Below are positions 1 to 12,738 of a DNA stretch of 64,000 bases, piece after piece. The position numbers were made by a program, and so were the translations under genes. Position 1 is the first letter of the stretch; the number at the start of each line of letters is the position of its first letter. The notes under the pieces are model-generated. The model was not told where the DNA came from, made no database searches, and was given only the letters and a program-made list of their open reading frames with translations. This stretch comes from Saccharum officinarum (taxonomy: Eukaryota; Streptophyta; Magnoliopsida; Poales; Poaceae): NCBI GenBank assembly GCA_020631735.1, contig CM036223.1:11657356-11721355 (forward strand). The letters are read 5' to 3'.

Positions 1-1189
1 GGACCAAGAAAATGGATGAACAAAAAAAAAGTAGCCTAAAACATTCGTGACGGTTGAATTTAGTCCTTTTGTTTTTTTATATTTATAGGAGAAAAAAAAC
101 AATCGCTTAGATGAACGGGTAACGTGTGAACACCTCGTAAAATGCTCTCACGGATGCTCGGATGGCACACGCTTGCAAGGATGAAGAGAACATGTTAGGA
201 CAAAAGAGAAAAAAAGTAAGGTGGATAAAAAAGATGACATAATCATAGTATTTTTTTTCTTTTCTATTTTCCTGATTGTATTGTTCGGCCTTCCACCATA
301 AAAAAACGCTAGGATCCGGTCTATTATGGAAGTTCCCAACAATTTTTTGGGGAAAAAAGTTCCTAGCATTAAAAAAACCGGTCTGTATAATGTACGTATA
401 TATATCCCGTCAAAGGAAAATAAATACACAGCATTGTCGTCAGATTTGAGGAATCTATTTAGATTAGGATTCCTACTCCATATCCATATAGACGCAAGCT
501 ATTCTAACTCGTACGTAAATAAATAAAACGGTGCAAAATAAAGAACATAACTCTTATCATTTTCTATTTATTATTAAGAGTTATATTTAGAATACTCAGG
601 ATCTGAGAAATCTATTTATGTTAAGATTTCTATTCCATATTGGTCAAGACACGAGCTATTCTAACTCGTATGAGCACGGATTATATATATAGGTCCGGAC
701 AGAAGAAACTCTCCACTGTTCGGTAGTTAGAGGAAGATGGACAAAAAAAATGGATGAACGAAAAAAAGAGCCTGAAATTTTACCTCTTTATTATTAAGGT
801 ATATATTATATATATAGAAAGAGAGAGCGAAAATACAATTTTTACCTAAAATGCAGAGCAAAAATTACTAAAACATCTAAGCGCCTTGGGGGTCGAGCAC
901 AAGATCTCAAACGCAACAGAGTAGCACCTGTACCACCGCAACTTGGAGATTTTTCTTTAGTTTATATTTATATCAATGGGGTTTTTTTATTTACGTCATT
1001 ATAATTTCTCAAGTTTAGAAATACACCATTACAATTCATCTATTTCGAAAATTGTCATTATAATTCTATCGCTCCTTCGTCCATACCATTGCCTACGCTT
1101 TCAGTGTACACGGACCCACTATCGGCACGTATGTATACACGGAGGCGTATGGGCGTTAAGGACCCGCCTGCTCCGTTAACCCGCGGTGC
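1..1189. repeat. AT-rich transposon-like debris with a diverged internal duplication
   Basis: No gene is visible. A segment around 440-512 recurs in diverged form at 600-672; both end in a shared stretch reading CTATTCTAACTCGTA. The phrase GGATGAACRAAAAAAA occurs near base 13 and again near 750. A related AT-rich sequence with the same purine run before a TTTTRCCTYTTTATTAT stretch occurs near 21610-21650, so this is probably one dispersed repeat family. The family is not identified. Confidence 0.4.
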
Positions 1190-1292
1190 GCGAGCGGAGT
1201 GGCGGCGCTCGCCCCTACCTCACCGCGTCCACCTGCATGAACTCGCCGCCGCCATCGAGCCACCGCTCCGGACGGAACTCGCGGCAGTCGTC

Positions 1293-2331
1293 TGTTAGAT
1301 ATTTAGGCAATTTTCAAGTCATTTTTATCCAAAAATAATAATAGCATAAATATGACGACATATAAGAATAATAGTGTCAAGAATGTGACATCATATATTA
1401 TCATGTAGTTAACAAGAACATGATTAAAAGCATGTAAGCATGGCATATGAAGGGTACCAACAAGATCATATAACATGTGAAAAGCAACAACATGATCAAA
1501 CGGATATAACCATGACATATCAGAGAGAGCACATAAAACCATGAAAACAAGATATGAGTAGTGGATATACCTAGAGGAGGGTCCTATGCCGAAGGCATTG
1601 GAGGCTCCACTCGCACTAGCACCTCCAGTCATGGTGTGCGGATTAGTGCGTTGCTCGAAGTAGTGGACCACAATCGTTGCAGGAAGAGGTTTGCAGTGCC
1701 GAGTCCCGCGAACGTGTGGTCACCAGGAAGTAGCAGTCCCGCGAGCATCACCAGGAAGAAGATGAAGACGTAGACGATGTCGTGCGGGAAGAAGATGATG
1801 TCGGAGCAGTCGCGTAGTCGCTCCCCAAAAACCTAATTGCCCGCACACCCCGAGCAGGGTTCTCAGGCGAACATCGGTTCTGGAGGGCACTGCTCTCCCG
1901 TGGTTCCGTGCGCGCGGAGTCACAGAACGGGGAGACTCGGGAGCAACTCAACAGAGGAATGACGATGGTGCTAAAAATTTGTTGTGTCTTTTTCACATAC
2001 GCGCAGCTGAATGCAAGCGCTTCTTATAAGCACTGAAGGTAGAAGATAAAGTGTAGAGGATGAACCTGGACGTAATGAAGTGTCCATCAAACACCAGTAA
2101 CCGCTGCCATAAGAATGGGGTTACTAGTAACTGCAACCATAACCACCGGTGACTACAACCATAACTATGAGAGTTAAAAGTAACCGCACCCATAACTCTG
2201 ACCGTTACAGGTTTAACCATCAAATACATTTAGTCTATCATTTTATAGCACCTAGCATCTAATATGGCCTCATAATTTATTTGATTTAATTATTAAATAA
2301 AATATAGGTAGTACCCGCGTTAAATCTAACA
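1293..2331. mobile_element. Solo LTR of an LTR retrotransposon with 5-bp TSD
   Basis: The element starts TGTTAGAT and ends ATCTAACA, a perfect 8-bp inverted terminus of the TG...CA type. It is flanked on both sides by the same 5 bases, TCGTC, at 1288-1292 and 2332-2336, as expected for an LTR retrotransposon target duplication. There is no coding region, primer binding site or second LTR, so it reads as a solo LTR left by recombination. It lies in GC-rich DNA leading into the CDPK fragment. Copia or Gypsy origin cannot be decided by eye. Confidence 0.8.
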
Positions 2332-2391
2332 TCGTCGGCCCGCCCATCCTGTACTGGTCCGAGAACCGGCCGACGCCAGCGAGCCGCATCG

Positions 2392-3195
<804 letters not shown>

Positions 3196-3297
3196 TGCAT
3201 AGTATACTGCACTGAGAATAAGTACATGTATGTCGGTATCAAAACTTTATATGGTGACATTTGAGCCTACAAATCGCAGGCTACACAACAAAGCAAA

Positions 3298-3655
3298 ATG
3301 TCGAACCCAACTCAAGATTGCTTCCGCTCCTCTCCAACACAGTTTGTACTACCAATCTACCTCTCCACATTCATTTCGAGTTTTGCCTCAAAAATATAAA
3401 CATTCATTTCGAGTTGATTTAACAAACGCATTCATTTTGGATTCATGATTCAAAGAATTGAGCTACGCTTACTAAACACGGGAGCGCCAATTCAGCAGGC
3501 AGCTCAGTAAGCTCCTTACCCCTCTACCCTAGAGCAAAATATCAAATCAGCGCTTGCAGGAGCTGATGATCTGCTAAATGTGTCCAGAGCAAAGCCAAAA
3601 CAGCAGGGAATCACCCCTGCCACCTGTGAGCATCACGTATGTGGAACATAAGCTG
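3298..3655 (-). repeat. Copy 1 of MBOAT 3'-flank repeat
   Basis: The sequence from the CTCTCCACATTCATTTCGAG phrase to the GGAACATAAGCTGCAA phrase matches, with small indels, 6540-6960 and about 24730-25110. In the third place it directly follows the stop region of the MBOAT gene (minus strand), so it is the 3'-UTR or downstream flank of that gene. Here it is fused straight to a reductase exon 1 fragment, so an internal deletion must have joined the two. Confidence 0.7.
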
Positions 3656-3665
3656 CAATAATGTC

Positions 3666-3870
3666 TCCAGATATCAGCAAAAGAGGCAACGGCACGCCCA
3701 GGGGCAGGAGTAGCCGAGTGGGAGACGTACAGGTGGTACCTCCCCGCCGCGGCGGGGGACCGGGCGGAGCTGTTCTTGCTGGACACGCAGCTCCGGAAGG
3801 TGGACGACGATGGATCGAAGGCTCCGGAGTCGATCACCTCGTCGTGCGCCGCCGCGCCATCTGATGAGCC
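3666..3870 (-). pseudogene. Glutathionyl-hydroquinone reductase exon 1 fragment
   Basis: The minus strand reads [19 protein letters not shown], then [17 protein letters not shown]. This is clearly the same N-terminal exon as the nearly complete gene at 22016-23851. The catalytic CPWA stretch is destroyed by small indels (frames read SHSATPAPGRA), and no other exon is present. The piece ends at about 3666, where the MBOAT 3'-flank copy begins. It is a dead fragment of the duplicated block. Confidence 0.85.
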
Positions 3871-4085
3871 TGCTGCAGCGGCTGGCAACTGTGGGAATGG
3901 TCCTCTGCCTATTGCCTTTGCCCCTCTCAGCACTGTCACTCTGTTTCTGTTACCGTGTTCAGGCTCTCGCCATCCAAAGATGCTGGAATGTTTCTGATAA
4001 AATTGAGATGTAGGTAACTCAACTGAGTAAGTTTGCGATCCAGAGTTATGTTACTCCCTCCTGTCAGTAAAAGATGAGTTATAGA

Positions 4086-4352
4086 CAGAGGCGGAGCCAG
4101 GGGGGCTAGCACGGCCGTGCCAAACCCCCCAGCACAGTAATTCATTTAAATAACTATATAAATATTGGTATTTATAGCACAAAAAATATATAATTCACCT
4201 ATTTTTTGTTAAAATATCATGATTTTGGTTAGAAATAGTGTAAAATTTTTTGAAAAATTGTTGAAACATTTAGTTATGTATATTTTATCACACTAAAAAA
4301 TGCAATCACATTTGTCTGGCCCCCCTAATCAAAATCGCTAGCTCCTCCTCTG
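4086..4352. mobile_element. hAT-type MITE with 8-bp TSD
   Basis: The ends are CAGAGGCGGAGC and, on the other strand, CAGAGGAGGAGC. The 8 bases GTTATAGA occur on both sides (4078-4085 and 4353-4360), the TSD length of hAT elements. The interior is 267 bp, AT-rich and non-coding. The paralogous site in block II (near 9170) lacks the element, which supports a true insertion after the block duplicated. Confidence 0.8.
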
Positions 4353-4559
4353 GTTATAGACTACAATAATGAACTAGTACAGAAGCAAGTCAATATTCTT
4401 TTCTGAAACTGCAACTTTAGTTGACACGAGGAAGTAACATTTATGTTACCTTGTACATTGTTGTGGCTACAGTCAGTGCACCAGTTGTGGTTGAAGGCTT
4501 TCAAAGTTCTATGGTATATAAACCTTGAAGATTGTTATCGTTAAGGTACACCTATTGCA

Positions 4560-6116
4560 GGCGTCGAAGATTTCCCAATCTGGCTAGTCTGGGACCCTCA
4601 AGTTCATTTCCATGTAAGTCGAGGTGTTCCAACTGAGTTAGGTTGTCGATCAATCCTTCAGTTGTACTGCTAAAATAGTTTTCACCTAAAACCAACCAGG
4701 GCACTAAGATTTCCTATGCCCCGTGGAATGTGACCTAACAACCAGTTCCCAGCCAAGTTAAGATATCCAAGGCTGGTCGATAGGTTACCGATCGACTACG
4801 GTATAGGTCCCTGCAGCTCATTGTAAGAGAGTGAGAGAGAATTAAGAGATCTACAGTTTCGTAGTGCACTAAAAAATGCCCAGTCCTGGTTGTTCCTCGC
4901 TACAAGCTGGTTGTAGTCGAGGTATCAGTTAACTTTGCTAGTTTTCCAAAAGTAGTGGGAATTTGTCCCGTGAATTTGTTATGTGATAAATCTATTACTT
5001 CTAGCCCCAGAGCATTGCCTAGGGAAACTGGGATGAGACCTTCGAATGTGTTACTTGCCAAGAAAAGGTGTGTGAGATTAGAGAGATGTTCTCCAATGTT
5101 AGGTAGCAATGCCTTGCCTAGCATGTTATACTCAAGATATAGCAATTGTAGAGAAGATAGACTAAAGACGGCATGGGGAACTTCACCTGAAATCCTATTG
5201 TGACCTAGGTCCAAGACTATTAAATTCACCAATTGGCCAAGCTCATCAGGAATTCTTCCCTCAAGTTGAACTCAAACAGAGATCTTCTAGATTTGATAGT
5301 AGGCCTAATTTCGGAGGGATTAAATCCACTAGCAAGTTTGAAAATAAATGTAAGTAAATCAAGTTGGAGCAATTAGTAAGTGCATCTGAAATGATCCCAG
5401 ATAAATTGCTGTCGGGCAAGATAAGGTACTGAGGCCCTGTTCATCCGGCTTATAATCCGTCTTTTTCAGCTTGTTTTTTCAGCCAGAACAGTATTTTTCT
5501 CTCGCAACAAATCAGCCAACAGTATTTTTCAGTCGGCTTATCAGCACAGCCGAACGGGGCCTGGAGATGTTGCAGGCGGCCAAGGAGAGGCAAGGGACCA
5601 ACAAAGTTATTTTGAGAGAGGTCAAGATACTCAGGGAAAATAAGGTTGCCAAGGAGAGGTAGGGGACCAACAAAGTTATTCTGAGAGAGGTCAAGATACT
5701 CAAGGGAAGTAAGGTTGTCAAGAGATGAGCTGATTTGACCGGACAAACTTTGAGCGGGGAGGTTGAGCCCCCAGACGCGGTATGGTCGCGTCGAGGTGCA
5801 CGTAACACCATTCCACCGGCAGAAGTGGGAGCTCATGTTCCAGTTGCTCAAGACTCCAAATGGATCGCTGGTGACACCCTGCTTGAAATGGAGCAATGAG
5901 CGGGCTGCTCTCATGAACTCTTGAGGAATGGATGTTGGCAAGTCCTTTGTGGCAGAAGGGCAGCAAGCGCAGCAGTTTATGTATATGTGTGTCCACTTTC
6001 ACCCAGGGTTGCTTGGATGGTACACCTGTCATCTGCAGATCGAGAGGCCGGGTGTTCACTCGCACGATAGAGTTGCAGACTGGAGAAAAGCTAGAAGAGA
6101 TGTTCAGTAGGAACAC
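4560..6116 (-). pseudogene. LRR receptor-like kinase pseudogene, copy I (N-terminal part)
   Basis: The minus strand encodes pieces of the extracellular region of a plant LRR receptor-like kinase of the Xa21/EFR type. They include a signal-peptide remnant, the LRRNT segment (LLHFKQGVTSDPFGVLSNW then SSHFCRWNGVTCTSTRPYRV), and repeats such as LSGQISSSLDNLTSLEYLDL and ISGEVPHAVFSLSSLQLLYL. Frames change several times. One repeat (NNFVGPLPLLGNL) is duplicated, and a small MITE sits in the middle (5433-5561). No transmembrane or kinase part is present. Intact relatives perceive extracellular ligands and signal through a cytoplasmic Ser/Thr kinase; this copy is not functional. It is paralogous to 9363-10309. 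Confidence 0.85.
5433..5561. mobile_element. Small MITE inside the LRR pseudogene
   Basis: The 129-bp insert begins GGCCCTGTTC and ends GAACGGGGCC, an imperfect inverted terminus. Block II reads straight through at this point (around 9865, AAGGTACCGAAGATGTTGC), so the insert is absent from the paralogue. The flanks TGA and TGG could be a mutated 3-bp target duplication. The interior is rich in CAG and TTTTTC and has no coding capacity. Confidence 0.65.
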
Positions 6117-6248
6117 TAATAACCAACGTAAAGCCTGGAGGGACCAACGATGCCCTGTAGCCTTTTTGGTCTGCTTGTTTCTGCCGGCTGCGTGATGGGG
6201 GCTGTGAGAATTGAGTTTATTTGGATGCTGTGATGGGAGCTGATAGAT

Positions 6249-6960
6249 GAGGCCATACGGGGTTTTAAAGAACAGGTCTCACGGCCTCGTACTGCTACTT
6301 TACCTAATCTTGACCTCTTGACCTCTGTCGTCCTCGTACTTTACCTCCTCATTGTACTTTACCTAATCTTGACCTCCGTTGCTGCGAAGACCGAAGACCT
6401 CGACTCCTCGAGTCCGTCAATCAAATTTGCTAGTTTAATACAGACCAGATGACTTAATTGTTTCAACAGGTGCTGTGTTGTTGCAGACTTGCAGTTGGAT
6501 TGGGACACGCTTCCAGGATGGCGCTCCTCTCCAGCACAGGTTCTACGTACCTCTCCACATTCATTTCGAGTAGATTTAACAATCACATTCATTTTGGATT
6601 CATGATTCAAAAAAATTGAGTTAGGCGTACCCATCACGGGTGTATAATGTATTATCAAATAGAAATCATGGTTACAACTCAACTTGTGTCGATTCATCAG
6701 GCAGATCAGTAAGCTCCCTTAACCCTCTATCCTACAGCCAAATCAGAAATCAACTCATATCTAAAATGTGTCCAGAACAAAACCAAAACAGAAAAGAGAA
6801 GCAAGTTGCGTTGAGCGTGTCCTGCATCAAGCCGTCTGGTTGCGAGTCAAAACTGGAGAAATGTTCAGCTCCATCACTACCAGAGACAGGTGCATCCAAT
6901 CACCCTGGCTCTTGTGAGCATCACGTATCCGGAACATAAGCTGCAATGATGTCTATCAGC
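6249..6960 (-). repeat. Copy 2 of the LRR promoter / MBOAT 3'-flank repeat
   Basis: The phrase GAGGCCATACGGGGTTTTA at 6248 is repeated at 24473, and the next 650-700 bases match 24480-25110 with small indels. Read against block III, this is the region upstream of the LRR gene joined to the 3' flank of the MBOAT gene. No ORF of note is present. Confidence 0.7.
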
Positions 6961-7250
6961 AAAAGAGGGTAGAACGACATTGATTAGCTCCTCCGATCAC
7001 AAATATATAGTCTGCGTAGGTTTCTCCTAGTTGTTTTTTTAAAAACTTTGGCCCTGAATATATATCTAAAACTGCACATACAAATATATAATCACTGCTG
7101 CAAAGAGGGTGCACATTGCCAGTTTGCAAACCACAATCACTGCCAGATGTTGACGAGGCAGTGAACAAGCGACAGTGATGACACTGTACCGGTTACTGAA
7201 TAAGTGAATATCGATTTGATTCGAATCATAATTCCGCATACACTAAAATG
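6961..7250. other. Intergenic, no feature seen
   Basis: AT-rich sequence between the block I copy and the Stowaway-like element. No coding, RNA or repeat signal was recognised. Confidence 0.3.
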
Positions 7251-7252
7251 TA

Positions 7253-8563
7253 CTCTCACATCCTAAATTATAAGTCATTCTAACTTTTTTAGAGAGTTAA
7301 AACATCTCAAGTTTAGCCAAATTTATATAATAAAATAATAACATTTATAATATCAAATAAGTATCATTAGATTCTTTATTAACTCTATATTTTCGTAGTA
7401 TACCTATTTGATGTTATAAATCTTTATAATTCTACAATTTTGGTCAGGGAGCGACTCGCACCCAGACGTCCGGACGTGGCGTCTGTCCAGACGTTGCTCC
7501 CATGCCCACCCAACGCACGCCCCGCGTCCATCCCTGCTCCGAAGGTAGCGTCTGTCCGAATGGAGCTTCCATGCCTGCACCCGACGCACGCAGCATGGAG
7601 GGCCACGTCCATCCCACTCCACATCCTGGCCGATCCGCCACGGCATCCTACCCTCGTCACTCTCGTGTCCGCGGCCTCCATCTTCACCACACCAGGGAGC
7701 CACAACAACTGGAATGCCGGGGGCTTAGGTTTTTTCCACACATACATCCAGATCTACTTTTGCAACACTCAGATGAATCAATTGCAACATACATCTAAAA
7801 CAGATAAAACATTCGGAACATACACTTGCAACAAGGTCATTGGCAATATATACAACATCCAGATAAAACAGCTGCAACATATGTCTGAAATGATATGAAA
7901 CACTTAAATATGCTCTTGAAAATACGTGTATAGCCATAGCAATATATGTAACATTCAGATCTATTTTTGCAACATCATATTAAAACACTTGCAACATACG
8001 TCCCAAAACATCTGAAACATTTGAAATATACGCTTGAAACATGCGTATATTATCATAGCAACATATGCAACTCCAGATGAAACACTTGAAACATACGTCT
8101 GAAATAACTGAAACACTTGAAACATAGGCTTTCAACATATCTAAAAACGCTTGAAACACTCGAAACACAGCGTCACCGGTTGTCACGGCCTACCTGGTGG
8201 GGAACCACAGTGGCGCAGGCATCCCCTTCCTGCCGACGGCGCGAGGTGGATGAGGGCATAGGCGCAAGCCTCCCCTGTCTCCCCTTATATGAAGGGTGAG
8301 GTGGATGAGGGTGCGAGCGGGAGCGAGCAACGGCACGCGGGCGGGCGAGGCACAAGGCGCACTGACCCAGCGGCACAGGTAGGGCTCGCGGAGCAGCGGC
8401 GCGGGCAGGGCGCGAGGAGCAGGGGTGGGTGACGCGGGCGGGTTGCACGGAGCGGAACATCTGGACGGGACAAACACCCGTGGTGTATCATTTCCGTTTT
8501 TATCAAACTTGAGATGCTTTAACTCTAAAAAAAATAGAATGACTTATAATTTGGAACGGAAAG
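7253..8563. mobile_element. Stowaway-like element carrying a nested insertion
   Basis: The left end (CTCTCACATCC, then AAATTATAAGTCATTCTA) and the reverse complement of the right end (CTTTCCGTTCC, then AAATTATAAGTCATTCTA) match over about 58 bp. Both are bordered by TA (7251-7252 and 8564-8565). This is the usual Stowaway terminus and target duplication, but the element is 1.3 kb instead of the typical 0.2-0.3 kb. The middle, roughly 7445-8475, looks like a second insertion: a GC-rich part, a 450-bp part with many GCAACATA/GAAACAYTTGAAACAT phrases, then another GC-rich part. Confidence 0.6.
7700..8175. repeat. Degenerate short tandem repeat (AACACTTGAAACATACG-like)
   Basis: The phrase GAAACAYTTGAAACATA and shortened variants (GCAACATACR, GAAACACT) recur every 20-60 bases through this stretch. 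It has the look of the non-coding interior of a grass transposon. No reading frame is conserved. Confidence 0.5.
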
Positions 8564-8565
8564 TA

Positions 8566-9260
8566 CTGAAAATATATCCATTAGATATACACACAACAGC
8601 AATTAGCCTTACAAACGGTCCTCGCCACTGAATCGAACATCGAGGGCATGAATAACAGAAAATCCAAGATGAACACCAAGAACTGAAATTTGCATCAACA
8701 TTTGCAACCCGCTGCAAAGAACAAGCTGTGCCTCCGGTGTGCCCTTGTGCAATCCTACACGTCTGGGGGAGCCGCCGTTGCTGCTGCTGCCACGAGCCCA
8801 GAGCCCCGCGCCGCCGTGAGACCCGAGCCCGGTGCGGCCGGGGGAGCCACTGCGAGGCTCGAGCCCCTTGCAGCGGCGGTGATGTTGGACTGGCAAGACG
8901 ACTTGGGGATTGTATGCCGGGCCTACCTACTGCCTTTGGCCCTGTCTGCACTGTCACTCCGTTACCAATTACCGTGTTGGACTGTTTCGTGGCTATGAGG
9001 TGAGGTAATTTTGATCCATTTGGAGGGTTAACTGTTAGCACTGTCCAGAAGTATATGGTGTTTCACTCTTAAGCTTGTCTGATACTCCGTAAAATGAACA
9101 TGTAGCTCACTTGGCTGATTAAATTTGCTATTCAAAGTTATGTTACTCCTTCCGGTCAGTAAAAGATGGTGTTTTATTAGACAACAAAACTGAATTACAA
9201 AAACATGTCAATATTCTTGTCTCAAACTGCAACTTTAGTTGACTTAAGGTGCTACCATTT
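8566..9260 (-). other. Block II upstream flank with GC-rich patch
   Basis: The part 8920-9170 resembles 3890-4080 (shared phrases such as GCACTGTCACTC and GTCAGTAAAAGATG), which places it between the reductase and the LRR gene of block II. No reductase exon is readable here. The GC-rich patch at 8760-8890 has no recognised product. Confidence 0.45.
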
Positions 9261-9362
9261 GTGTTACCTTGTACATTGTTGTGGCTATGGTCAATTGGTC
9301 ATTGTACGAGGAGTTGTTGAAGGCTTTTAAAGTTCTACTATGGTATATAACCTTGAAGATTG

Positions 9363-10309
9363 TTATTGCTCAGGTACAACCGCTGCAGGCGCGGAAGATT
9401 TCCCAAGCTGGTCAAATTCATTTCCATGTAAGTTGAGGTATTCCAGCTGAGTTAGGTTGTCGAACAATCCTTCAATCGTACCGCTAAAATAGTTTTCACC
9501 TAAAATCAACGTAATTAAGGAACTTAGATTCCCTATACCACGTTGCATTTGACCTGACAATCTGCTTCCAGACAAATATATTGTATAAAAGATAGACTAA
9601 AGGTTGGAACTTTACCTGAAAGCCTATTGTCATCTAGACTCAAGACCACTAAATTAACCAATTGGAGAAGCTCGTCAGGAATTCTTCCCTCGAGTTGATT
9701 TGAACGCAAATCCAGATATTCTAGATTTGATAGTAGGCCTAATTTCGGAGTGATTGAACCCACTAGCAAGTTTGAAGATAAATCTAAGGCGATCAAATTG
9801 GAGCAATTAGTAAGTGTATCTGGAATGATTCCAGACAAATTGTTGTCGCACAAGATAAGGTACCGAAGATGTTGCAGGCGGTCAAGGAGAGGTAAGGGAC
9901 CAACAAAGTTATTTTGTGAGAGGTCAAGATACTCGAGGGAAGTAAGGTTGCCAAGGAAAGAACTGATTTGGCCGGACAAACTTTGATTGTTGAGGCGGAG
10001 CCACGAGACGCGATATGGTCGCGTCGAGGTGCACCAAACACCATTCCACCGGCAGAAGTGGGAGCTCATGGTCCAATTGCTCAAGGCTCCATATGGATCG
10101 CTGGTGACACCCTGCTTGAAATGGAGCAGCGAGCCAAGATCTTGGCTGCTCTCATGAACTCTCGAGCAATGGGTGCTGGCAACTCCTCCGTAACACAAGA
10201 GCAGCAAGGGCAGCAGTATATGCATGTCCATTTTCACCCAGGTTGCTTGGATGGTACACCTGTCATCGGCAAGGCCGCCAGGATGTTCACTCGCAGGATA
10301 GAGTTGCAA
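9363..10309 (-). pseudogene. LRR receptor-like kinase pseudogene, copy II (N-terminal part)
   Basis: The longest open stretch starts best at 10231 with MDMHILLPLLLLCYGGVAST, a clear signal peptide. The LRRNT cap follows (GSLLHFKQGVTSDPYGALSN, then FCRWNGVWCTSTRPYRVSW), then about six LRRs of the LxxLxxLxLxxNxLxGxIPxxL type. These include LTNCSNLIALDLSSNLLVGS and LGLLSNLEYLDLRSNQLEGR. The frame is lost after SGKVPTFSLS. A further repeat is readable at 9363-9575 (RGIGNLSSLITLILGENYFS), so a deletion and frameshift joined distant LRRs. The transmembrane helix and kinase are missing. It is related to Xa21-like receptors but is a truncated relic, less damaged than copy I. Confidence 0.85.
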
Positions 10310-10469
10310 CAGGAGAAAAGCTACTAGAAGAGATGTTCAGTAGGAACACTAACCTAAAGCCAGGAGGGGCCAATGATGCCTTTTTGATCTGCTTCTGCTT
10401 GGTTCTGCAAGCTGGGTGAAGGTGTGAGAACTGATCAGTTTGTTTCCTTCTCAATCTCGACATCTGACG

Positions 10470-12478
10470 CAACTAAGCAACTAAGCATTTAGCGATTTCC
10501 AACCCATTAGTTGAGTAAAGGTTAAGTTTTCTTAAGTAAGTAGTTCTGAAGCAATATTAATTATTATTCAACTTCAAATGAAATGCATACTTATAATGAA
10601 ATAAGTAGTCAGCATCCAAAATAGGGTTTATAGTAGTGGGGTGTCTGCCTGGTCATGTCATCCTAATGATTGAGGATGACGATGACGATCTATACACGTC
10701 CTCACCTTCTAAATGAATCCTAAAAGAAAGAGGGGATCTAATAAAGAAAGATACCGATGATTGGATAGACAAAGGAGGATCTAGATTGGGAGATCAAGAT
10801 TTGGAGCTTTGGGAAGAGAGATTCAACAAGGTTCTATGATTGCATTATTTTCTATCTATTGTAGAGAAGGCTATTGACCTCTTGGGTAAGGGCTCTAGGC
10901 ATTGCAACTTCTCTGTGAAATCCATGCATACTCCGCTAGGGATGGCGGACCTTCTGTTAAAACACAGCCTGGGATCAACAACTCAACTTTGGCTCTGTCG
11001 CCGAATACTCTGGTAGGAAATAGGTGCTCTCGGGTTTCTTTGGAAAGTGGCCTCTATAAATTGGCAGACTCTCCGCATGTTGTGGCAGACCCTTCGCCAT
11101 CTCACTCAAAAGTTGAGCTAAGAGATTTGGCCAACTCTGGGGCTTGGCAGACTCTTCATCGGGCATGACGGACGCTCCATTGGTCCAGCGACATAACCTA
11201 TGCTCTAAGCTTTTCATATGACTTACTAGGCGATTCAACTTTAGATGATAGGAGCTGTGCATCTTGCATGTATCAGATGTTTGCAAGGTGGCTTAGGTAG
11301 GTTACTAGGCTCAAGATTGCTAGGGTTTGGATCTTGGTTATCAAGTGCACTATATGATAAAAAAAATTAATCCATAAATCATGATAAAACGAAGGCAGAT
11401 CCTAGATATTGGCCATGACAAGTTAGCTTGGGATTTGATGGGTTCCTTGCCACCAAAAATGAAGATAAAGCCATGAGTATCCTTGTTTCCAAGCCAAGAG
11501 AGAGATTTGAGGATTCCTTGCAAAAGTTCCATCAATCCACATGAGAGAGAAAGCTTAAGAAAACTTGAGAGGATTGAGTTGTAGCAACTCTGGATCTTAC
11601 TCTAAAGATGATGGGGAAACTTCCAATGTCCATGATCCATTCACGCATGGAGATAACTTGAGGATTTGGGGGTTGAAGCTAAGAAAACGAGAAGAGAGAG
11701 TTCTTGAGCTAACCATGGCATGAAGAAGATGGTGAAGCGCAAGTCCATGCTCTTGGGCTGATCTTGCTTCCCTTTTCATGCTTGTTCTTCCATCCAATCT
11801 CCTTCTCCACTTTCTCACTCTAGTTCATCTTTTCCTTCCTTATTCTTCATTCTAGAGAGAGATAGGGAGTGAGGGAAATGAGAGAAGGATGAGTGAAGTT
11901 GAGAATCCTCTGCTAGTATATTCTTCCATTTCATGTTGACATGTGGGTCATCCCTCATGAAGTGGAAAATAGCTCATGAAACCACTCAATCTGCTGTCTC
12001 TGTGGAGTGGCGGCAGACGGTCCACTAGCAGTGACAGAACGATCCGTCAATCCACTGCCTTTGAGCAATTAACCTTGGGATTGGGAATGTTGGCATTGGA
12101 GTTATTCTTGAGGCTTATGGGTTAGCTTGGCTCTCATGAAGAAGTACGAAACCATGACCGACATTCTATGAGTAACATTCACTAACCTGTTGACTTTAGT
12201 TGACCACTGAGGATCTTGGGGTAGTTTCAGTTAATAGATAGGAGACTTGGTTCAGATTGGGCTATGAACCTAAATCCTTGTCCTAGTAGAGAAAGCTAGG
12301 AACTGATAAAGCTTCATTTGAGAATTCGAGAATTTCGCTTGGAACATTTGAGATAAGAGTTTTTGTTGCAAGGCTTCAGTTTGAATGACGCGGGTCGTTA
12401 CAATAGGCATATACCATCCAAAATTGAGCGTGTGTGGTGCGCTATCGATGGCGTTAGCCCTTAAGGGGGTGGGGTGAA
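10470..12478. repeat. Probable decayed LTR retrotransposon sequence
   Basis: There is no sustained coding frame. The stretch has the mixed composition of grass LTRs, including several GGCGGAC/GGCAGAC phrases between 10940 and 12050 and purine-rich runs at 11850-11900. Element ends and a target duplication were not found, so the call rests on general appearance. Confidence 0.35.
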
Positions 12479-12738
12479 TGTAACACCCTAGTCCAATAGA
12501 AGCATGTAGTAGTTGACCCATGTGGCCCATGTGTGGTTACAGTTGATGGGTTTAGTACCACCTTGGAAGTTTATGAGGTGACGACCAACTTATAATCCTT
12601 GTCACTCCCAGCTAGCACATCTGGGTTAACCCTTTTACATGAAGCAGGGACAAAAGTGTAAGAGAGGTACTACGCGTATACATACCCATTCCATGTGCAA
12701 AGCTGGAGCGTAAGCAAACTTTGGATATGGGGTGTTAC
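12479..12738. mobile_element. Possible short LTR or TIR element (TGTAACACCC...GGGTGTTACA)
   Basis: A 260-bp segment begins TGTAACACCC and ends GGGTGTTACA, a 10-bp inverted terminus common in grass LTRs. The flanking bases (GTGAA and AAAAG) do not match, so no target duplication supports the insertion, although the adjacent 103-bp duplication may have altered the right flank. Confidence 0.4.

Noticed and set aside
8173..8506. Several overlapping ORFs of 60-95 aa in the GC-rich patch
   Set aside because: All frames are open because of base composition; Pro/Arg/Ala-rich translations have no family resemblance.
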